Below, in pieces: positions 1-6,124 of a DNA stretch of 10,338 nt (position 1 is the first letter of the stretch; each line of letters begins with the position of its first letter). Source of the stretch: Pseudomonadota bacterium. Lineage in GTDB: Bacteria > Pseudomonadota > Alphaproteobacteria > Acetobacterales > Acetobacteraceae. The notes beneath the pieces were generated by a model. The model was not told the origin of the DNA, did no database searches, and saw only the letters and a list, made by a program, of their open reading frames with translations. The stretch spans positions 1 to 10,338 of the forward strand of contig JAKBCH010000059.1 of assembly GCA_021808055.1 (NCBI GenBank). Direction: 5' to 3'. The position numbers and the translations under genes are program-made.

Positions 1-687
1 GATGGCCAGCTCATAAAGCCCGCCCAGCGAAGAGGTGACGAGGGCACCAGCTTGCTCCAACTGCGCGTGCCAGCCGGAGATGACCTGCCCCAGCGTAATC
101 GGTGTTGCATCCTGCAAATGCGTGCGCCCGGTCATCACCACGTCGCCATAGGCAAGGCTTTTGGCCTTGAACACATCCGCGAGGTGCTTAACGGCAGGCA
201 GCAGCTTTTCGGCGGTAGCCTGCACCGCGGCGATATGCATCACCGCCGGAAACGTATCGTTGGAAGATTGGCTATGGTTCACATCATCATTCGGGTGAAC
301 CGGCGTCTTGCTGCCCACAACCCCGCCCGCCATCTGGATGGCGCGGTTGGAGATCACCTCGTTGGCGTTCATGTTGCTCTGCGTGCCAGAACCGGTTTGA
401 AACACGACGAGCGGAAACTCAGCATCCCATTTGCCGTCAATCACCTCCTGCGCGGCACGAACGATAAGCTGCGCGGTTTCGCCAGGAAGCTGGTCCAAGG
501 CATCATTGGCCAGCGCGCAAGCTTTTTTCAGAATCCCAAATGCCCGCACCACATCCCGGCCCCAGACATAACGCGCTCGCCCGATGCGAAAATTCTCCAG
601 GCTGCGTTCGGTTTGCGCGCCCCAGAGGCGCTCAGCCGGAACCTCCACATCGCCCAGCGCGTCATGTTCGATCCGTTTTTCCGCCAT
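1..687 (-). CDS. fumC: Fumarate hydratase class II, N-terminal 229 residues (partial at window edge)
   Basis: Class II (iron-independent) fumarase of the TCA cycle, which interconverts fumarate and L-malate in the cytoplasm as a homotetramer. The reverse-strand reading gives 229 residues of a protein normally about 460 long; the C-terminal half, including the mobile SS-loop with GSSxMPGKxNP, lies outside the window. Visible family motifs are [15 protein letters not shown] (16-30), the substrate-binding [18 protein letters not shown] (99-116), [17 protein letters not shown] (131-147) and [11 protein letters not shown] (186-196), whose His190 matches the catalytic His188 of E. coli FumC. The ATG at 687-685 is chosen because family homology begins about ten residues later and a GGGAA lies a few bases upstream. 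The frame stays open upstream to a TGA at 801-799, but only GTG codons are available there. The start overlaps the TGA of the small upstream ORF (TGATG), suggesting translational coupling. Aspartate ammonia-lyase is a relative, but the motif set favours fumarase. Confidence 0.95.
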   Translation of the reverse strand, partial: MAEKRIEHDALGDVEVPAERLWGAQTERSLENFRIGRARYVWGRDVVRAFGILKKACALANDALDQLPGETAQLIVRAAQEVIDGKWDAEFPLVVFQTGSGTQSNMNANEVISNRAIQMAGGVVGSKTPVHPNDDVNHSQSSNDTFPAVMHIAAVQATAEKLLPAVKHLADVFKAKSLAYGDVVMTGRTHLQDATPITLGQVISGWHAQLEQAGALVTSSLGGLYELAI

Positions 688-971
688 CACCAATTCCCGT
701 GCAAAAACCCTAGTGCCGGCAGAGGCTTCCACCGCCGGGGCAGATCCGTCCGGCGGATCGGCCTTATCATGTAACGTGGGACTGGCTGCTCGGTTCTTTC
801 AAGAAAATTTGCGTAAGCGCGCACCTGGGTTTCGCGCCACGCCTGATCGCTCAACGCCAATGCGCGGCTGGGGAACACTTCCGCGATGCGGATAACCCGG
901 CCAATGACGGCCACCACTGCCCAAAGGGAGTCCTCCCCGCCACGGCGGCGCTCAGGAGCCACAAAATCCAA
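687..971 (-). CDS. Small hypothetical protein (94 aa) between GT26 gene and fumC
   Basis: I do not recognise this protein. The reading frame starts with TTG at 971-969, preceded by a consensus GGAGG (982-978) with six bases between, and ends with TGA at 689-687, which shares one base with the fumC ATG. It follows the glycosyltransferase stop (990) by only 18 bases. The first two thirds (about residues 1-70) look protein-like: a hydrophobic stretch [12 protein letters not shown] (16-27), then a charged, possibly helical part with [23 protein letters not shown] (41-63, given here only as a landmark). The last 25 residues are Arg/Pro-rich and less convincing, and they overlap an open stretch in the fumC frame. 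There is no clear signal peptide or known motif. It may be a real leader cistron coupled to fumC translation, or a chance ORF behind a fortuitous Shine-Dalgarno. GTG at codon 4 is an alternative start but is badly spaced. Confidence 0.42.
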   Translation of the reverse strand: MDFVAPERRRGGEDSLWAVVAVIGRVIRIAEVFPSRALALSDQAWRETQVRAYANFLERTEQPVPRYMIRPIRRTDLPRRWKPLPALGFLHGNW

Positions 972-977
972 ATTCTG

Positions 978-982
978 CCTCC
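978..982 (-). promoter_or_regulatory. Shine-Dalgarno GGAGG before TTG start of the small ORF
   Basis: A perfect GGAGG on the minus strand sits six bases before the TTG at 971-969, in the 18-base gap after the glycosyltransferase TAG (992-990). No other minus-strand start lies at a suitable distance, so this site is the main support for the small gene. Confidence 0.5.
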
Positions 983-989
983 AATTTAG

Positions 990-1724
990 CTATTCATATC
1001 CTGCCCGAAAACCAACAGCCTCCGCCAGCACTAAAACCAGCACGCGCGGGGCGCGTAGCAAATAACGCGGCCCCAGGCGGCGCGGTTCCTGGCAAAGGCG
1101 GTAGAGCCATTCCAACCCGGCACGTTGCATCCAGGCCGGTGCGCGGCTTCGGGTTCCGGCGGCGAACTCCAATGCCGCGCCAATGCAAAGCCCAAGCCCC
1201 GCCGCCTGGCCTTGCCGCGCAATGTCCTGGGCCAAAAGCTCCTGCACCGGCGAGCCGATTGCAAAAAACACGAAACGGGCGTTTGCGCTGGCGACAAAAC
1301 GCGCGGCCTCGGCAAACGCGGCTTGGTTATGCAGCAGCCCCATCGGCGGGTTGTGCCGGATAAAGTTGATACGCGGAAAACGCTCTTGCAAGGCAACGAA
1401 GGCAGCATCATTCATGCCGACCACCCCGGCGCGCTCTCCGGCCAGGCTCGGCAACAGCATGGCGGTCAGGTCAGCGCCGGTGACGACGGGAGGTGGATAT
1501 TGCCCCAAAAGCCTTGCAAAACGCGCCAGAAATCGTGAATCAAACAGCCGGAACAACGCCGCTTCATAAGTCTGCCTGAGCGCCGGGTTGCGCCGCAACC
1601 GATCCAGATGGTCAGCATTGGGGGTCACGACATAAGCAAACGGCGCATTCGCGGGGCGAGCCAGAAGCGTTTCGCATATCTGCGCCAAAGGCCGATCGGA
1701 AAAGCAAAGTCCCAGAAAATTCAC
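990..1724 (-). CDS. WecG/TagA/CpsF family (GT26) glycosyltransferase
   Basis: GT26 enzymes move one sugar from a nucleotide-sugar donor onto a polyprenyl-diphosphate-linked glycan at the cytoplasmic membrane. Family members include WecG (ManNAcA), TagA (ManNAc) and GumM/AceC (glucose in xanthan/acetan-type repeats). The 244 residues match the usual length. Motifs in order: TPNADHL (34-40), an Asp at 62 followed by RLLG, TGADL (82-86), AIGSPVQELLAQ (155-166), GAALEFAAGT (182-191), RAPAW (194-198), GLEWLYRL (203-210) and EPRR (213-216). The C-terminal block RAPxW/GLEWLYRL/EPxR is typical of the family. The start is GTG at 1724-1722; it overlaps the TGA (1723-1721) that ends the readable tail of the upstream beta-barrel gene, a GTGA junction expected for translational coupling. 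If the barrel gene truly stops early at 1838, coupling to this start would be lost. Neighbouring kinase, acyltransferase and barrel genes point to exopolysaccharide repeat-unit synthesis; the sugar transferred cannot be told. Confidence 0.9.
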   Translation of the reverse strand: MNFLGLCFSDRPLAQICETLLARPANAPFAYVVTPNADHLDRLRRNPALRQTYEAALFRLFDSRFLARFARLLGQYPPPVVTGADLTAMLLPSLAGERAGVVGMNDAAFVALQERFPRINFIRHNPPMGLLHNQAAFAEAARFVASANARFVFFAIGSPVQELLAQDIARQGQAAGLGLCIGAALEFAAGTRSRAPAWMQRAGLEWLYRLCQEPRRLGPRYLLRAPRVLVLVLAEAVGFRAGYE

Positions 1725-2914
1725 GGCGTCCAGCTTAACCCGAAGGTCAGCACGTGCTCGTTGGCGGCACCTAACAGGTTGGATTGCCGGTCGTTGAACC
1801 CATAACGCCCCGTAAGCGCCAGCGCCGGGCTCATCTGCTATTTTACCTCCGCGCTGGTGGTAAAGATCGTTTCGCGCAAAGCCGTGTGAAGATAAGCGGC
1901 GTTGGCGGCATTGGCCATCGCCTTCAGGGTAATGTCGCGTAATCCTGAGCGGATGTAAGTGAATTTTGCTTCCGTAAGTGTGTAGGGCACAGCGCTCAAC
2001 CGGTCAGGGTCATCGATCTCGCGGGCCAGGTTGAGGCGCAATTCATCCAGCGGGTCGGGCGACCAATCCAGCCGCGCCTCCAGCACCGGCGCTGCAAGCC
2101 CTCGCCCCACACGTGGCGCACGCCAGGCACCACCCGCCAGGGCGGAGACGGTCCATAGGCCGTCAGCCTTGTCCTGCAATCCCGCCAAGGCGGCGTAATT
2201 GTTTGCATCCTGGGCAATATCCGCACCTGTACTCCGGCCGCCCTGCAATTCGGCGACATAAGAGAGCGCCGCGCCGCTATCGTAATGTAACCGCAGGCTG
2301 GCCCGCAGATCCTGTCGGTCTTGCGACGCAAGATGAACGAAGTTGTAGAAACTGGCGGAAACTTGCGGCGAGATGCTGAGGCTGCCAGCGATTATGTTAT
2401 CGCGCAGGCGGATATCCTTCAAGGTGAAGGCTATGGGTTTAGGGATGACAAACGAGCTAAGCGCGAAGCCGGTTTCCGCGGATTTTACAAAGGCACCTGA
2501 AAGGATGAGCGTCTCACGCGGGAATTGTACACGCTCCCCCGCAGCCAAGGCAGCACTGGTTACGTTTTGCGCGCGGTTTTGCGGATAAGCGCTTGCATCG
2601 GCTTCGGCAAAAGCCCCGAACCCAGCCAACGGGTCCGCCAGCAACAGGCTGGGCGTTAGGCCAAAAACAGAAGAACCTATGCTGCCGTTTGGGGCTGAAT
2701 CATAGCCACCCCGCGCGGCAACGCCGGGGGAAAGATGAAGCCCACCGAATGTCCAGCCCGTGGCACCAGGCGCTATTGCGCGCCGCGCTAACAGCCAGGA
2801 CGGGGCTGCCCCATAACCCGGAACAGCGCCGGGCAGCAGCTCATCCAGCATTTGCGCCCGCGCCGGAACCGGCACAGCCAAGGGTAGCAAAACAAGGGCG
2901 CGACGAAAAACCAT
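1721..2914 (-). pseudogene. BBP2-type outer-membrane beta-barrel protein, interrupted by in-frame TAG
   Basis: Resembles the putative beta-barrel porin (BBP2-like) proteins common in exopolysaccharide loci of Alphaproteobacteria; its exact role there is unproven. The open part (2914-1838) is 358 residues: a signal peptide 1-20 (MVFRR, then a hydrophobic core, cleavage after ARA), a typical opening GGLHLSPGVAARGGYDSAPNG (57-77), then alternating beta-strand-like segments rich in Ala, Gly, Ser and aromatics. A TAG at 1840-1838 stops it, yet the same frame continues for 38 more codons to TGA at 1723-1721. That tail includes ALALTGRYGFNDRQSNL and ends HVLTFGLSWTP, the kind of last strands a barrel needs for insertion by the BAM machinery. 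The intact ancestor would be about 397 residues, so a CAG or TGG probably mutated to TAG. The TGA overlaps the GT26 GTG start. The barrel start at 2914 has only a weak GGGG before it. Alternatives are a sequencing error or readthrough. Family call about 0.75; interruption directly visible. Confidence 0.8.
1838..1840 (-). other. Premature in-frame TAG in the beta-barrel gene
   Basis: The minus-strand codons run AAA TAG CAG ATG. Coding-like sequence continues in frame on both sides, and the downstream side closes exactly on the GTG of the next gene. TAG is used as a normal stop elsewhere in the window (gltX, comEC, GT26), so it is not reassigned here. Confidence 0.85.
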
Positions 2915-2991
2915 GCCCCACGGATAACAGTTTTAATGGAGTTGTGTTAATGATTAAACAATCTTAGGTTTATTTTATACGCGATCGGCGT
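2915..2991. promoter_or_regulatory. Divergent, AT-rich intergenic region between barrel and acyltransferase genes
   Basis: This is the only markedly AT-rich stretch in the EPS block. It separates the minus-strand barrel gene from the plus-strand acyltransferase and is the natural place for divergent promoters. On the plus strand, TTGTGT (2942-2947) and TAGGTT (2965-2970) lie 17 bases apart, a weak sigma-70-like pair. GGAG at 2938-2941 is placed eight bases before an ATG at 2950. If that ATG is the acyltransferase start, the promoter must lie further left; if GTG 2992 is the start, this stretch is the promoter. I cannot decide between them. Confidence 0.3.
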
Positions 2992-3181
2992 GTGGATATC
3001 GACATAGCCAAGGGGCTCGTCATTTTGCTCGTTGTGTTCGGGCATCTGGTGGCCCGGCAAGACCCGCAGGGCGTGCATTGGTACGAGCCGCTGCGCCGCG
3101 CGATTTATGCCTTTCATATGCCGTTTTTTCTTTATCTCAGCGGGCTGGTTGCAAGTTTTAGCTTTCTGGCTGCCGAAAGGC

Positions 3182-3190
3182 GGGGGGGGG
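3182..3190 (+). repeat. Homopolymeric G9 tract at the acyltransferase frameshift
   Basis: Nine consecutive Gs follow a C at 3181. The frame upstream (ending AERR) and the frame downstream (starting WQPARARAKR) differ by one base, and eight Gs would join them as AERRGGWQPARARAKR. Such a run is prone to slippage in replication and to miscalling in some sequencing chemistries. Confidence 0.9.
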
Positions 3191-3972
3191 TGGCAACCTG
3201 CCAGGGCGCGGGCAAAGCGGCTGCTCATCCCGTTTTTTGGGTTGGGTCTGCTGGTCCTGGCGGGTAAACTTGTCGCCGCGCGATTTTTGTTTGTGGATCA
3301 TGTGCCGGAATCTTTCGCCTTGGGGCTGGACGGGCTGTTCTGGCACACCGCCGATAGCCCGGCCCTTAGCATCTGGTATTTGTTCGTGTTGTTCGTGCTT
3401 TCCCTCGCAACGCTGTGGGCAATGAACGGCAAGCCAAACCGGCTGCCGTGGTTGTTGGCGGCATCGCTGGCTTTGTGCTGGTTGCCCGTGCCCCCATATG
3501 TTTATGCTGACAGGGTTTTCACCTACGCACCGTTTTTTTTGATGGGTGCCGTTGCAGGCTTCGTAGAACCGCGCTGGAATATTTTAATGGACAGGCTTTG
3601 GCCATTGGCCTTTGCGGCGTTGCTGGCGGGGTTAATCGGCGTGGCACTCTGGGGCCAGGAGGTTGAGCAAAAAGCGGTGATGCTGCCGCTTGGCGCACTT
3701 TCCATGCCCGCGTTGCACGGAGCGATGCGGCGGATACGGCCAGGCCTGGCGCAGGAGATGCTGCTGTTTTTCGGGCGCTACAGCTTCATGATTTATCTCG
3801 GCAACACCATCTGCATCGGACTTACCAAAGGCGTTATGCTCCGCTTCACCCCCTGGGATGGCGCACATTTTCTATTTTTCGCACCGCTGTTGCTGGCCGC
3901 TGGGCTGTTCGGCCCGGTTGCTCTTAAACGCTATGGGTTTTCTAATTTACCCGCGCTCGACCGACTGACGGA

Positions 3973-3976
3973 TTAG
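3973..3976. other. Overlapping convergent stop codons
   Basis: The four bases TTAG contain the acyltransferase TAG (3974-3976, plus) and the kinase TAA (3975-3973, minus). The two genes meet tail to tail with no room for a terminator between them, so transcripts from both sides must read into each other. Confidence 0.85.
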
Positions 3977-6087
3977 CCTTCTTTCGAGAAATATCCGCCA
4001 TAGCGCGGGGCGTAGAACTCAGCGTCGGCATGGCCGGAGCGCCCATGCGCTTTAGCATCCACCCGCGTCAGCACCGCCCCGGCGAGATTCGCCCCTGCCT
4101 CATGCAGCAAAGTTATGGCGCCGTGCACCACGCGGCGCGGCGTATGCCCCCAGCGTACGCACAACACTGCAGCATCGGCCAGGCGCGCCAGAACCCGGCC
4201 TTCCGCCAGAGCAAAGGCTGGTGGCGCATCCAGCAACACGATGTCGTATTTGTCGCGGAGCGCAGCCAGCAAAGCGGGTAGCGCCGGAGAGAGAAACAGG
4301 TTCAGCGCGGCGCGGCTCTGAGCGCCGGCGGGCAGCACATCGAGGGGTGTCAGCCGGTCTTGCACCACGCAGTCAGCCAAAGCCGCTTGTCCCGCCAGGT
4401 GTTCGGCCAGGCCCGGCTTGCCCTGAATGCCAAAAATCGCGTTGAAGCTCGGCTGGCGCAAATCGCCATCTATCGCCAGCACTTTCAAGCCAGCAGCCGC
4501 CAAGGCGCGGGCCAGGGCAATGCAGAGCGTGGTCTTGCCTTCATCCGGCCGCGCGGCCGTGACCGCCAGAATGCGGCTTTGCCCCTGGCCCAGGCCAAGC
4601 CCCATCCGCAGCGCCCGCAATTGTTCAGCATACAGCGAAAATGGCGCAACCAGCGAGGCCTCGGCTGGATTTTTCGTTTCCGGCAGCAATGCATGGCAGA
4701 TAAGTCCAAATTCCCGCCGCAATGCCTCGCCGGAGCGCAAGGAGGTGTCCAGCGAGTCCAGCAATCCCGCCAGCAAAACGCCCAAGCAAAGCCCCAAAAC
4801 CAAAGACGCGCCGAGCACCAGAGGCGCATGGCGGGAGACAGGGTGCGCGGGCACGGCCGCGGCGGAGAGAATGCGCGCGTCAGGTTTTGTTAAGGAGGCA
4901 TCCTGCGCCAACTGCCCGGCCTGGAGGGTCATGGCGCGCAGCATGTCCCGCCCGGCGTCTGCCCGTTGCTCCAGCGCGCGCACCGGCGCGGCTTCCTCAT
5001 CCTCGGTTTGGCTCTGCGTGCGGGCATGGGCCAGGGCCGTTTGCAACGTCATGACCTGCGCTTCGTCCGCTGCCACCTCTGCACGCGCGGCGTCCATCTC
5101 GCGGTTGGTTTCGGCGGCAATCTGCGCGGTGAGTGCCCCAAGCTGGGCGCGAACCGTCACCAAAGGCGGATAATCAGCGCCGTATTCACTGGTAAGGGAA
5201 TGCAGTTGTGCGGCTAGCTGCGCCTGCTGGGTACGCAGCGGCAGCAAATTTGGCGCGATGGCGGCGTTGGCGGCGGCTTCATCACCGCCTGCCTGGGTGG
5301 CAGCGTCCAGCCGCGCCTGGGCCATGGCCAAACCAGCCTGCGCCTCCACCAGCGAGGCCGCGAGGCGGCTCGCGGTTTCCGTGGTGAGCGTGGCCTGCGC
5401 GCCCTGCACCAGCCCCGCCCCTGCCCGCGCCTTGGCCAGAGCCGTCTCGGTATCGTCAAGCTGCTGCTGCACCACGGCGGAATGGGCTTCCAGCCAGTCT
5501 TGCGCATCCGTTAACGCCTGGAAGGAGGTTTCGCGCTCATGGTTCAGGTAAATCTGCATCGCCAAATTGACGGCCGCGGCGGCAAGCTGGGCCGATGGCG
5601 CGGCGAAAGAAACGCTGATCACCCGCGAGCCGGGCAACACTGAAACACTGAGCCGATTTTGCACCTCACCCGCCAGGGCGGCGCTGGTTTGCGGGGCCGG
5701 GTGTGGCAACAGCGTGAAGGGAAAATGGCGGTGACGGAGGACAGGATTGAAGATGGGGCTATTCATCAAGTTCAGCCGTTGGGCAATGGCGGTCGCGGCG
5801 GGCAGCGAGGCGATGATGGCACCTTGACTGGCCGTTACGGCATCTTCGTCCAGCCCGCTTTGCGCTGTGGCGGAAGGACCGCCCGGCACCGCCGCGCCCG
5901 CGGGGTCGTACAGCACGATGCCGGTGGCGCTATAACTGGCGGGTAGCACGGCCAGAGCGATCGCGGCCAATGCGGGAATGGTGATGGCGCTGGCCAACAC
6001 AACCCGCCAATGCCGTCGCAAACTTAACCACTGTGCCGCAGGCGGCTGCATGGCTGGCAAGGCAAGGCCAGGAAGCGCGATGCTCAT
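3973..6087 (-). CDS. Polysaccharide co-polymerase / tyrosine autokinase (Wzc/ExoP/GumC-like)
   Basis: Inner-membrane protein controlling chain length and export of a Wzy-type exopolysaccharide, with a fused cytoplasmic bacterial tyrosine kinase. Order in its 704 residues: cytoplasmic start, membrane span about 28-50, periplasmic Wzz region with long Ala/Gln-rich coiled-coil parts (about 185-390) and EYGADYPPLVTVRAQL (301-316), Pro-containing motif PAHPVSRH (413-420), second span about 421-443, then the CpsD/CapB-like kinase. Kinase motifs: Walker A AARPDEGKTT (511-520), Walker A' VLAIDGDLRQP (536-546) and Walker B YDIVLLDAPP (614-623). The C-terminal tail has clustered tyrosines FYAPRYGGYF (691-700; Tyr692, 696, 699), expected autophosphorylation sites. 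Walker A' has Gly instead of the common Ala (IDGD rather than IDAD), a mild change. The length agrees with one-piece proteobacterial BY-kinases. ATG 6087 has no good Shine-Dalgarno and lies 37 bases after comEC. The TAA (3975-3973) overlaps the acyltransferase TAG on the other strand. Confidence 0.95.
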   Translation of the reverse strand: MSIALPGLALPAMQPPAAQWLSLRRHWRVVLASAITIPALAAIALAVLPASYSATGIVLYDPAGAAVPGGPSATAQSGLDEDAVTASQGAIIASLPAATAIAQRLNLMNSPIFNPVLRHRHFPFTLLPHPAPQTSAALAGEVQNRLSVSVLPGSRVISVSFAAPSAQLAAAAVNLAMQIYLNHERETSFQALTDAQDWLEAHSAVVQQQLDDTETALAKARAGAGLVQGAQATLTTETASRLAASLVEAQAGLAMAQARLDAATQAGGDEAAANAAIAPNLLPLRTQQAQLAAQLHSLTSEYGADYPPLVTVRAQLGALTAQIAAETNREMDAARAEVAADEAQVMTLQTALAHARTQSQTEDEEAAPVRALEQRADAGRDMLRAMTLQAGQLAQDASLTKPDARILSAAAVPAHPVSRHAPLVLGASLVLGLCLGVLLAGLLDSLDTSLRSGEALRREFGLICHALLPETKNPAEASLVAPFSLYAEQLRALRMGLGLGQGQSRILAVTAARPDEGKTTLCIALARALAAAGLKVLAIDGDLRQPSFNAIFGIQGKPGLAEHLAGQAALADCVVQDRLTPLDVLPAGAQSRAALNLFLSPALPALLAALRDKYDIVLLDAPPAFALAEGRVLARLADAAVLCVRWGHTPRRVVHGAITLLHEAGANLAGAVLTRVDAKAHGRSGHADAEFYAPRYGGYFSKEG

Positions 6088-6124
6088 AGCTGAACGGTTA
6101 ACAAAAACTTTCTAATTAAACAAC
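6088..6124 (-). promoter_or_regulatory. Short AT-rich gap between comEC and the tyrosine kinase gene
   Basis: Thirty-seven bases, strongly AT-rich compared with both flanking genes, separate the comEC stop (6127-6125) from the kinase ATG (6087). I see no GGAGG-type site and no clear hairpin. It may hold part of a promoter for the polysaccharide genes or simply be an operon spacer. Confidence 0.25.

Larger units (their letters stand above)
2950..3976 (+). pseudogene. Acyltransferase family 3 membrane protein, frameshifted at a G9 run
   Basis: Acyltransferase-3 proteins are multi-span inner-membrane enzymes that O-acylate (often O-acetylate) polysaccharides. The N-terminal part is read from 2992 in one frame: VDIDIAKGLVILLVVFGHLV, with the conserved GH, then FHMPFFLYLSG. 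After about 66 codons the reading must move to another frame at nine Gs (3182-3190). The rest reads WQPARARAKRLLIPFFGLGLL through to RYGFSNLPALDRLTD and TAG (3974-3976), 261 residues with about eight hydrophobic spans, including FFGRYSFMIYLGNT near the end. Removing one G restores a continuous protein of about 330 residues. The start is also doubtful: an ATG at 2950 with good spacing from GGAG opens the same frame but meets TAG at 2965-2967 after five codons, and GTG 2992 has no clear ribosome site. The gene is dead, phase-variable or mis-sequenced. Its stop overlaps the kinase stop. It probably decorated the polysaccharide made by the neighbouring genes. Confidence 0.85.

Noticed and set aside
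52..774. Plus-strand 240-residue ORF opposite fumC
   Set aside because: It is antisense to an unmistakable fumarase; its sequence is low in family features and rich in His/Arg, as expected from a mirror frame of a high-GC gene.
1042..1056. Perfect 6-bp hairpin ACGCGC-GGG-GCGCGT
   Set aside because: It lies within the coding region for the GT26 C-terminus, has no T-run, and is the kind of short palindrome expected by chance in GC-rich DNA.
1838..1846. TAG as a reassigned codon, or a virus-type readthrough signal
   Set aside because: TAG ends gltX, comEC and the GT26 gene normally, so it is not reassigned; the bases after the barrel TAG (CAG ATG) do not fit the UAG-CAR-YYA readthrough context.
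3032..3190. ATG 3032 as start of an intact 314-residue acyltransferase
   Set aside because: Residues before the G9 run in that frame (MCSGIWWPGKTRRACIG...) do not resemble the family, whereas the other frame carries the diagnostic DIAKG...GH and HMPFFLYLSG motifs.
4360..5551. Several Ser/Ala/Arg-rich plus-strand ORFs (up to 248 residues) opposite the kinase gene
   Set aside because: They are shadow frames of a high-GC coding region with a clear domain order on the minus strand; no independent motifs or ribosome sites.
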